44,278 bases of DNA from the IMG/VR virus record IMGVR_UViG_3300028391_000005, positions 1 to 44,278 of that record; one strand, 5' to 3'. Every line of letters begins with the position of its first letter. The stretch's first letter is position 1. This document shows, in pieces, positions 33,738 to 40,426 of the stretch. Source of the DNA: a virus. Under the pieces are notes generated by a model that saw nothing but the letters and a program-made list of their open reading frames with translations, was not told the origin of the DNA and ran no database searches. The position numbers and the translations under genes were made by a program.

Positions 33738-34469
33738 ATGTCAACACTACGTAATTTTCTTTCAGACGTGGAACCAGCGAAAGCAGGAGTCACAAGAAAC
33801 TTTTGGGTATGGAATGATAGTACGGGCATCGGTAACGGTGGTAGGTGTTGTCTTTGGACCTTACCAGCAAACAAAGTCAACATAACTTTTGAGTTATGGG
33901 GCGGAGGTGGCGGAGGCCATGGAGGATGTTGTTGTCAGTTTCCAAATAGACCGGCGGCAGGCGGATCTTACGCAATCAGAACAATTCAAAGTACGGCAGG
34001 GTGTCAATATACAATCTGTGCAGGCGGTTCAACTACGTGTTGCTGTCACGGATGTATAGGCGGAAACGGCTATCCGAGTTTTGTTACTGGTTCAAGTATT
34101 CCAACAACTTGTGCACCAGGTGGTTGTGGAGGTAAAGCATGTTGCTTTACTGATGCATACACTTGTCACCCATCATTTGTATGGCAGTGTGGCACAGGTG
34201 ATTGGGGACTTCCACAAATTACAGGAAGTTCAAAAAGAAGTCAGTATTGTCATAACCAAATGTGGAACTTTGTAACAGGTCCTGCTCACTTTGGTGTGTC
34301 AAGAAGAACTAAAGACTGGTGTGCGGGTAACTTTACAAACACTGGTTCATGTTTCAACTGTTTAGCGGCTTTCCCAGGAGGAGGCGGCGGCGGTGGAGCG
34401 GCTTGCGGAGAACCATGTTGCTGGGGCGGCTGGGGACAAGCAGGTGCGGTGAAAGTTAGTTATAGTTAA
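33738..34469 (+). CDS. Cysteine- and glycine-rich adhesin-like protein A
   Basis: 243 residues with 24 cysteines by my count (about 10%). The plan is that of glycine-rich phage tail proteins: NGGRCCLWTLPANKVNITFE (about 33-52), LWGGGGGGHGGCCC, a Gly/Ser turn region with YTICAGGSTTCCCHGC, and a C-terminal FPGGGGGGGAACGEPCCWGG. Conserved cysteine clusters replace or flank glycines. Paralogues lie at 35196 and 35952. Related glycine-rich proteins include the gp38-type adhesins that sit at the tip of T-even long tail fibres and choose the receptor; a similar tip role is inferred here, supported by the adjoining chaperone-like gene. Many cysteines in a cytoplasmically made protein suggest disulphides formed after lysis, or metal binding. 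Cys-Cys pairs never use TGC-TGC codons. Confidence 0.75.
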   Translation: MSTLRNFLSDVEPAKAGVTRNFWVWNDSTGIGNGGRCCLWTLPANKVNITFELWGGGGGGHGGCCCQFPNRPAAGGSYAIRTIQSTAGCQYTICAGGSTTCCCHGCIGGNGYPSFVTGSSIPTTCAPGGCGGKACCFTDAYTCHPSFVWQCGTGDWGLPQITGSSKRSQYCHNQMWNFVTGPAHFGVSRRTKDWCAGNFTNTGSCFNCLAAFPGGGGGGGAACGEPCCWGGWGQAGAVKVSYS

Positions 34470-34489
34470 AGGATAATGGAGAAAATATA

Positions 34490-35194
34490 ATGCCAAATAC
34501 AATTATACAAAAAGACTTTAGTTATAATCTTCCAGATGACTATCTTGCCCAAACAAATGCAGACGGCAAAACCGCAAATGCAAAATACAACGGGCCGGAC
34601 AAGATTTGGATTTTTATAGATAAAGATACAGGGCGTAGTGATACATCACGTCTTGTACTAACAGAAGAAGAAAACGGTGCAGATTTTCCTGTACCAGAAG
34701 ATCAATATAAAGTTGAAGTAGACTGCAACACTGATCCAACTATGTGTTCATTATTTGATGCACAAACAGAATGGGATACAGTTGTTGGTCAAACAAACAT
34801 TGTTGTAGACTTACCAGATGGTACTACATACGAAAGACCAGACCCAACTGATGTTGATCATACATATGAATTAGACGAGTGTGTTTACAATAAAGATGGT
34901 ACATTAACTGACGGAAAATATACTGGCGGTACATGGACTATGAAATGGAAACAACCTTGGACATCATGGGATCAGTTAATTATTGTAAGAAACAATATGT
35001 TAGCAGGTTCAGATAGTAAGATTGCTGATGATATGCCAGATGCTACTAAAGCACTTTGGACTACATACAGACAAAAATTACGTGATTTACCAGCATTATT
35101 TAAACACGGCGAAGCAGATGAGTTTCCAGCACACATGGTAAACTTTCCAGTAGAGCCAGGCGCAGATATTGCATCAGTAGAGGACGACGAATAA
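34490..35194 (+). CDS. Tail-fibre assembly chaperone-like protein A
   Basis: A 234-residue acidic protein. Residues about 195-206 read LWTTYRQKLRDLP, the hallmark 'W..YRq.LRDlP' of the phage tail assembly chaperone family (Phage_tail_APC/Tfa type). The N-terminal part (FSYNLPDDYLAQTNADGK, KIWIFIDKDTGR) and VDCNTDPTMCSLFDA are shared with the 319-residue protein at 36687. The ATG follows ATAATGGAGAAAATATA. It sits directly after adhesin A and one base before adhesin B, as expected of a folding partner for these fibre tips. T-even tails pair gp37 with gp38 in the same logic. Binding partner and mode are inferred. Confidence 0.7.
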   Translation: MPNTIIQKDFSYNLPDDYLAQTNADGKTANAKYNGPDKIWIFIDKDTGRSDTSRLVLTEEENGADFPVPEDQYKVEVDCNTDPTMCSLFDAQTEWDTVVGQTNIVVDLPDGTTYERPDPTDVDHTYELDECVYNKDGTLTDGKYTGGTWTMKWKQPWTSWDQLIIVRNNMLAGSDSKIADDMPDATKALWTTYRQKLRDLPALFKHGEADEFPAHMVNFPVEPGADIASVEDDE

Positions 35195-35195
35195 T

Positions 35196-35936
35196 ATGTC
35201 AAGTTTAAGAACCTTATTACAATACGGAACATCTTCAGGGGCATCTGCTCCTTTAACTTCATTAAGAGTATACGCGACAAACGTTACCGATCAAAACAAC
35301 GGTGGTAAATGTTGCCAGTGGACAGTACCAACAGGTGCTGAATGGGCGGCTTTTGAAGTTTGGGGTGGCGGTGGTCCAGGTGCTGGAGTGTGCTGTTGCC
35401 AACAAGGTTGGTCAGGTGGATCAGGTTCTTATGGTAGACGAATTATAACAGTATCAGCGGGAGAAACATTTACAATTTGTGCAGGTGGTAGTACATGCTG
35501 TCACTCAAGATGTTACAGTTGTAGAGGATTCCCAAGTTACGTATGTGGACCGAGTGCATTTTGTATGTGTTCATCAGGTGGATCAGAAGCGGCTTCCAAA
35601 TGTTTTTGGAGTCAAAACTGTTCATACAGTGGATGTCAAATGTTTAACTGCGGTTGTGTTAACGGTGCTACATTGGCAATGTGTGGTACAACAGGTGGCG
35701 GACATGGCTCAGCTCACTGTGCATCAGACATGCACCAGTTTATGCCAAGTGCACCATTTACAGGAGTTACAAGAATGTCACGTTCAGGTTGTTACAAAAC
35801 AGATGGACAAGGACAAGGAGACCACGGAGTATTCCCAGGAGGGGGTGGTGCTTCTGGAGTAACACACAACGAAACATGTTATTGCGGAGCGAAAGGAATG
35901 GGCGGATTAGTAACAGTTTACTACACTGCAACATAA
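35196..35936 (+). CDS. Cysteine- and glycine-rich adhesin-like protein B
   Basis: 246 residues with 23 cysteines by my count. Same plan as protein A: NNGGKCCQWTVPTGAEWAAF (about 34-53), VWGGGGPGAGVCCC, GSYGRRIITVSAGETFTICA, then STCCHSRCYSCRGFPSYVCG and a C-terminal VFPGGGGASGVTHNETCYCG with a last strand GLVTVYYTAT. The middle (residues about 100-200) differs from A and C in length and order of cysteine blocks, as expected if it holds the variable receptor-binding loops. It starts one base after the upstream chaperone-like gene, so translation is probably coupled. Receptor binding is inference from architecture and location. Confidence 0.75.
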   Translation: MSSLRTLLQYGTSSGASAPLTSLRVYATNVTDQNNGGKCCQWTVPTGAEWAAFEVWGGGGPGAGVCCCQQGWSGGSGSYGRRIITVSAGETFTICAGGSTCCHSRCYSCRGFPSYVCGPSAFCMCSSGGSEAASKCFWSQNCSYSGCQMFNCGCVNGATLAMCGTTGGGHGSAHCASDMHQFMPSAPFTGVTRMSRSGCYKTDGQGQGDHGVFPGGGGASGVTHNETCYCGAKGMGGLVTVYYTAT

Positions 35937-35951
35937 GGAGTATATAGTAGT

Positions 35952-36674
35952 ATGTCAACATTAAGAGATTTTTTATTCGGTTATGAAGAAAGCAAAGCGG
36001 TTCCAGCAGAACTTGCAGTTTATAACACAAGTACTACTTCTCCAAACAACGGCGGAAGATGTTGTTTGTGGACGGTACCGGCGGGCGTATCATATGCAAC
36101 TTTCGAAATATGGGGCGGTGGCGCGGCTGGCGACGGCGGTTGCTGTTGTCAAATGGGATATCCATCAACAGGTGGAAGTTATGGTCAAAAGGCTGTGGAA
36201 ACAGAGCCTGGACAACAAATGACAATTTGTGCGGCAGGTTCAACTTGCTGTAGACAAAAAGGAAACTGTCAACAAGGTTGTGATTCATATGTATGTAGAT
36301 CAGGTAACTGGTGTGCAAGAGCATGTGGAGGAAGAGTTATGCGTACAGAATGTTTCATGTACAGAACATGTTATTCATGTTGTAGAATGAGATACTGTGT
36401 ACACGGACACTCAGGAATGGACTTTGGTATTGGTAGCACGAATTCAACTTCACAATTAAGTCAATACTGCCATGATAGAGGTAACATGATGGTTGCTGAT
36501 ACATATGGTAGAGGCGGATTTAGAAACGGACCAAACGGATGTTGTGGTTGGGGCGGATCGCAAGGCTTTGGATTATTTCCAGGTGGTGGCGGTATGTCTG
36601 CACAAGCATACGGAGAAGTTTGTTGTTGTGGTTCACCAGGAGCAGGAGGCTTAGTTTACGTAGTTTACTACTAA
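35952..36674 (+). CDS. Cysteine- and glycine-rich adhesin-like protein C
   Basis: 240 residues with 24 cysteines by my count. Conserved frame: NNGGRCCLWTVPAGVSYATF (about 31-50), EIWGGGAAGDGGCCCQMGYP, GSYGQKAVETEPGQQMTICA, STCCRQKGNCQQGCDSYVCR, then LFPGGGGMSAQAYGEVCCCG and closing strand LVYVVYY. The N-terminal 15 residues MSTLRDFLFGYEESK match MSTLRNFLSDVEPAK of protein A, suggesting a common attachment helix. The central segment (ARACGGRVMRTECFMYRTCY) is unique to this copy. It has its own ribosome site AAGGAG and lies between adhesin B and the second chaperone-like gene. It may be alternative or co-assembled with A and B at the fibre tip. Confidence 0.75.
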   Translation: MSTLRDFLFGYEESKAVPAELAVYNTSTTSPNNGGRCCLWTVPAGVSYATFEIWGGGAAGDGGCCCQMGYPSTGGSYGQKAVETEPGQQMTICAAGSTCCRQKGNCQQGCDSYVCRSGNWCARACGGRVMRTECFMYRTCYSCCRMRYCVHGHSGMDFGIGSTNSTSQLSQYCHDRGNMMVADTYGRGGFRNGPNGCCGWGGSQGFGLFPGGGGMSAQAYGEVCCCGSPGAGGLVYVVYY

Positions 36675-36686
36675 TAAGGAAAAAAC

Positions 36687-37646
36687 ATGGCAAATATTAG
36701 ACACACATTTAACTATCCTAAACCAGATGAATACCTGGGTCAGTTTGATAACGAACAATTACAAGGTACACACACTTACGAAGGTCCTGAGACTATGTGG
36801 GTGTTCATTGATAAAGCAACAAACAAGATTGCACCTGCAGGATACATGGACGAAGAACAAGGAATGGACTTTAATGCACCTATTAACTTAAGAAAAGTTT
36901 TAGTAGATTGTAGAGAGCATCCAATTATTTGTTCACTAATGGAAGCAGATGTTGAAGAAGATGAACACGAAACTATTACAGAAACATTACCAAATGGTGT
37001 AGAGTATGTTACATACGTTGATCCAGATCCACATCATACATACGAAAAATTTGACATCGAGTGTAACAGCAACGATGAATTTATTAAAGTAGCAAGTAGT
37101 ACAAAAGGTGGAATGCCACACTATCCGTGGAAACAACCACACATTACTTGGGCTCACTTACGTAGACACAGAACATCTTTATTAGGTTGGTCAGACGATA
37201 AAACAACTTCAGATATGCCTACGGGAATTAAAACAGAATGGGCAACATATAGACAAGCATTAAGAGATATTCCAGTAAGTTTTGGAGATAGTTTTGCTGT
37301 TGATATTACTGCTGGTGGTTCTAATTACGAAGTAGGTGACAAAATTAAATTTGCAAAAGCAGACTTAGACAATTATATTATTGCTGATCATCTTATTGCT
37401 ACAGTAAAAACAGTTAACAGTGGTGCTATTACTGCTTTAACTTTAAGTAGTAACCAAGCAATCAACGATGGTAAAGATATTGTAGAAGGAAGAGCGGCAA
37501 AAGAATTTACTGGTGCTACATTCACGTACGAAGCAAAAGACGGCGGTGCTGATGCTGGTACAGGTGCTACATTTAAAGTTCACAAATGCCAACGTTATGC
37601 GGCTTGGAAAGTAGATGTTCCACGTTCGCCATGCGGTACTGCATAA
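36687..37646 (+). CDS. Tail-fibre assembly chaperone-like protein B with inserted beta domain
   Basis: 319 residues, paralogue of the protein at 34490 in the N-terminal part (NYPKPDEYLGQFDNEQ, MWVFIDKATNK, VLVDCREHPIICSLMEADVE). The chaperone hallmark WATYRQALRDIP is at about 184-196. Then about 90 residues are inserted (about 205-300: ITAGGSNYEVGDKIKFAKAD, TGATFTYEAKDGGADAGTGA), resembling the 'GsgY.vGD.i.i' domains inside the fibre proteins themselves. The normal end of the family (AAWKVDVPRSP) follows. So a fibre-type domain appears to have been inserted in a chaperone, either as a fibre part or as a lure. It closes the adhesin cluster. Confidence 0.7.
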   Translation: MANIRHTFNYPKPDEYLGQFDNEQLQGTHTYEGPETMWVFIDKATNKIAPAGYMDEEQGMDFNAPINLRKVLVDCREHPIICSLMEADVEEDEHETITETLPNGVEYVTYVDPDPHHTYEKFDIECNSNDEFIKVASSTKGGMPHYPWKQPHITWAHLRRHRTSLLGWSDDKTTSDMPTGIKTEWATYRQALRDIPVSFGDSFAVDITAGGSNYEVGDKIKFAKADLDNYIIADHLIATVKTVNSGAITALTLSSNQAINDGKDIVEGRAAKEFTGATFTYEAKDGGADAGTGATFKVHKCQRYAAWKVDVPRSPCGTA

Positions 37647-37678
37647 GCCAAATCTCACACTAAACACTACACCCAATA

Positions 37679-37686
37679 CTTAAATA
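37679..37686 (+). promoter_or_regulatory. Late-promoter-like box CTTAAATA, five bases from ATG
   Basis: CTTAAATA is followed by ATTGT and ATG at 37692, the same five-base spacing as at 3850, 9083 and 11097. The 33 bases upstream contain no ribosome site or hairpin. It marks the start of the enzyme cassette. Confidence 0.5.
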
Positions 37687-37691
37687 ATTGT

Positions 37692-38525
37692 ATGAGTAAT
37701 ACAGTTAGATTTGCGGGTGCTCAAATACCTGTAACACAGAATCTTGAAAAGAATGAAGCAAGTATCATTAAGGCAATTGACTGGGCCGCAGAAAATAACT
37801 GCGACTGGTTACTAACACCTGAAGGTTCACTATCAGGTTATTTTCCAAACTTTGATTTAGTATTAGAAAATGGTATGCCTGATTTAGCCAAATCTGCATA
37901 CAGAGTAATTACACATGCAAACTCAAAAGGAATGGGTATTGCACTTGGTACATTATGGGTTGATGTTGAGCATAGAGGAAGTATTAGAAAAAATCAAATT
38001 AGATATTACGATAAACAAGGCGAATTACTTGGAGCAACTAACAAACAATATATCGTTGGTGGGGAAGATAGTCCACATCATAGTTGGGATCAAGTATTAG
38101 CAGATCCACCAGGAACAACTAAAACACATTATCTTGACGGTGTGAGAACATGCGGAATGATATGTAATGATTTTTGGGGTAATGGATTTAGATTTAACGC
38201 ACCAAGTCTACCATTAATGGCAAGTATACATCAAGTAGAAGTTATATTACATGCTACAAATGGAGATAGAGGAAACAGTCAAGACAGTTTATGGATGGAA
38301 TGGCATGACGTACACCTACGTATGATGAGTTCACAATATGGTATTCCTATTATTACTGTCGATAGTTGCTGTGATAAGTTTGGTGAAAGAGAAGACTTAC
38401 CAACAAGTAGTCCGAGCGGAGTATTAGTTGATGGCAAGTGGGTAGTACAAGTACCACGCACAGGACAACAACACTTCTTTTGGGACTATGTCACGAATGA
38501 CGAAACAAAACCAACTACACAATAA
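37692..38525 (+). CDS. Carbon-nitrogen hydrolase (nitrilase superfamily)
   Basis: 277 residues with the full nitrilase catalytic triad in correct order and spacing: Glu44 in LLTPEGSLSGY, Lys118 in LGATNKQYIVGG and Cys158 in RTCGMICNDFWG. These enzymes split nitriles or amides, or transfer amine or acyl groups, in the cytoplasm. I cannot name the substrate. The length is normal for the family. The ATG follows a late-promoter-like box by five bases and has no ribosome site, so it may be read from a leaderless message. Next to it are a glycosyltransferase-like gene, an SGNH hydrolase and a carbamoyltransferase. Together this suggests an amide or sugar modification pathway, for example of virion or host-surface glycans. 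It is unusual in the structural region of a T4-like phage. Confidence 0.85.
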   Translation: MSNTVRFAGAQIPVTQNLEKNEASIIKAIDWAAENNCDWLLTPEGSLSGYFPNFDLVLENGMPDLAKSAYRVITHANSKGMGIALGTLWVDVEHRGSIRKNQIRYYDKQGELLGATNKQYIVGGEDSPHHSWDQVLADPPGTTKTHYLDGVRTCGMICNDFWGNGFRFNAPSLPLMASIHQVEVILHATNGDRGNSQDSLWMEWHDVHLRMMSSQYGIPIITVDSCCDKFGEREDLPTSSPSGVLVDGKWVVQVPRTGQQHFFWDYVTNDETKPTTQ

Positions 38526-38555
38526 GTAATTGCATAAAAGGAACTATAAAATATA

Positions 38556-39539
38556 ATGTCAACAAAACGAAACACAGCATTTTTTATTAACGGTGGAGCA
38601 GGCAGAGTTATTACAAGTATTCCTGCTTTAGAACTCTATCATAAAGAAAACCCAGATGACGATTTTATTATCGTATGTGAAGGAGGAATGGACTTTTATA
38701 AAGGACACCCTGTACTACACAAAAAAGCATACGATGTATTTCACAAAAACTTATTCGAAGATAAGTTAATTGATCGTGAATTAAAAACACCTGAACCATA
38801 TAGAGTATGGGAATATTATAATCAGAAAGCGTCTTTAGGACAGTGTTATGACATTGAAATTAATAATAAAGGTGTAAGAGATTTACCAAGACCTACAATT
38901 AAACTTAGCCAACAAGAAGCAATGTCAGGTGTTAAGTTAATTCAAGAAGTAAAAGAAAAAACTAAAAAAGATAAAGTAATTGTGTTCCAACCATTTGGTA
39001 GAGGAACTGTTAACGAAAACGGAATGATTGGTGATCCAAGCGGAAGAAGTTTTGATCCAGAGAACGTAGTAAACATTGTTAAAAAACTTTCTAAAGACTT
39101 TGGTGTAATCTTTATGAGTGAAATTGCTATTGAGTTCCAGAAGCATGGTGTAAAAGCACCTGTTGCTATTCCACAAAACATTGATTTAAGATTCTGGTGT
39201 GGAATTATTCAAGCCGCAGATCACTTCTTAGGTTGTGATAGTGTAGGCGGACATATTGTTAATGCTTTAGATTGTTCAGCAACTATTGTTGTTGGTTCAA
39301 CATTCAAAGAAAATATTTCTTATCCTGAAAATCCTAAGTTTGACATCCTTGACATGGGCGAAGGTGCAAGAGTTTATAGTCCTATTAGGATTACAATAGA
39401 TGAATGGTCTGACAGAACTAATGAAGGTATTATGGCAATGAATGACACTATAGAAGATTTAGTTGTTAAGTCAGTGAACAGTATGGTTAAAGATGGAACA
39501 AGAGTTGAAATCCCAGAAGCACCAGAACAAAAAGAATAG
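38556..39539 (+). CDS. GT9-like (heptosyltransferase-type) glycosyltransferase
   Basis: 327 residues. The N-terminal loop INGGAGRVITSIPALELYH (11-29) resembles the 'g.iGD.l...P.l' start of family 9 glycosyltransferases (ADP-heptose:LPS heptosyltransferases). The C-terminal FLGCDSVGGHIVNALDC (226-240) matches their nucleotide-sugar site 'G.DSG..Hla.al', with VGG in place of SG. Between them is VIVFQPFGRG, corresponding to the strand before the donor site. This makes a two-Rossmann GT-B enzyme likely. Donor and acceptor are unknown; heptose on LPS is only one possibility. The ribosome site is AAAAGGAA. Its end overlaps the next gene by 47 bases. It is part of the enzyme cassette and may add a sugar to virion proteins or to the host surface. 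Confidence 0.7.
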   Translation: MSTKRNTAFFINGGAGRVITSIPALELYHKENPDDDFIIVCEGGMDFYKGHPVLHKKAYDVFHKNLFEDKLIDRELKTPEPYRVWEYYNQKASLGQCYDIEINNKGVRDLPRPTIKLSQQEAMSGVKLIQEVKEKTKKDKVIVFQPFGRGTVNENGMIGDPSGRSFDPENVVNIVKKLSKDFGVIFMSEIAIEFQKHGVKAPVAIPQNIDLRFWCGIIQAADHFLGCDSVGGHIVNALDCSATIVVGSTFKENISYPENPKFDILDMGEGARVYSPIRITIDEWSDRTNEGIMAMNDTIEDLVVKSVNSMVKDGTRVEIPEAPEQKE

Positions 39540-40425
39540 ACTATTTGTATTTGGTTGTAGTTTTACCATGTATGCGTGGCCAACGTATGCTGATTTCTTA
39601 GGTTATGAATTCGATCATTATGAGAACTGGGGCTTTCCTGGTTTAGGCAATCGTGCTATTGCAGAACGTGTTGCAGAATGCCACGTAAAAAACAATCTTA
39701 CAAAAGACGATACAGTAATTGTACAATGGAGTACACATACACGTAACGACTGGCATACTTTTAGAACTGTAGAGTTTAAAGGTAAGCGAGGCGATGCAAT
39801 TAGAAACACTGACGAAATAGGTTGGAAAACTAAAGGCAGTATTTTTAATTACATGAATAGAGAAGTTTGCTATAATGACGACTGGATTAATACATTCTGG
39901 GACGAACATAGTTATTATATGCACGGACAAAATGCAATAATACTTACACAAGGATTATTAGAAAGCACAGGTTGTACATGGCGTATGACAAGTATTGGAC
40001 ATATGAATAAGTTAGGTACAGACATGCCAAACATAAATGACTTTGGAGAAACACCAACTGATACTGTTGATGTATATAAAGAAAGACCTGAATTAAAAGT
40101 TTACGAAAACATAGACAAAACAAATTGGTTAGAACCTTTAGGTTTGTTTGCTTGGAAACGTAAAGAAAAACATTATGATTTTTACGACCCAAATACAAAT
40201 GAAGATTGGATGGAACCACACCCAAGTCATTGGCAACATTATGATTACTTGAACGAAGTAGTTCGTCCAAGTTTGGGCCTTAAAAGCAAAAATAACGATA
40301 AACAACATAGTACAGTTGAACTATTAGATAAACTAAAAGATGAAAATCGCGACCTTTTAAGTTTCGAAGAAGCAATTTTAAAAGAGGTAGTTGATTATAA
40401 TCACATAGGATACGTAGGATTTTAA
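39493..40425 (+). CDS. SGNH/GDSL-like hydrolase or acyltransferase
   Basis: 310 residues from ATG 39493. Block I is FVFGCSFTMYAWPTYADFLG with Ser23 as nucleophile (GCSFT replaces GDS). A Gly-Asn block (GFPGLGNRAIAERV, Asn53) follows, then a QWSTHTRNDW strand, and a C-terminal EPHPSHWQHYDYL with His243 and Asp238 as likely acid-base pair. These mark the SGNH superfamily, which removes or transfers acyl groups, often on sugars. The first 47 bases overlap the upstream gene; no other start codon lies close to the conserved strand except TTG at 39505, so the overlap is probably real. The next gene begins one base after its stop. Substrate unknown; deacylation or acylation of the glycans handled by its neighbours is inference. 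Confidence 0.75.
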   Translation: MEQELKSQKHQNKKNRLFVFGCSFTMYAWPTYADFLGYEFDHYENWGFPGLGNRAIAERVAECHVKNNLTKDDTVIVQWSTHTRNDWHTFRTVEFKGKRGDAIRNTDEIGWKTKGSIFNYMNREVCYNDDWINTFWDEHSYYMHGQNAIILTQGLLESTGCTWRMTSIGHMNKLGTDMPNINDFGETPTDTVDVYKERPELKVYENIDKTNWLEPLGLFAWKRKEKHYDFYDPNTNEDWMEPHPSHWQHYDYLNEVVRPSLGLKSKNNDKQHSTVELLDKLKDENRDLLSFEEAILKEVVDYNHIGYVGF

Positions 40426-40426
40426 T

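Noticed and set aside
33738-36674. Cys-rich genes as metallothionein or ferredoxin-like proteins
   Set aside because: The Gly-rich frame with WTVP and GGGG motifs and the chaperone-like neighbours fit a tail adhesin better; cysteine spacing does not follow the C-x2-C-x2-C-x3-C ferredoxin pattern.
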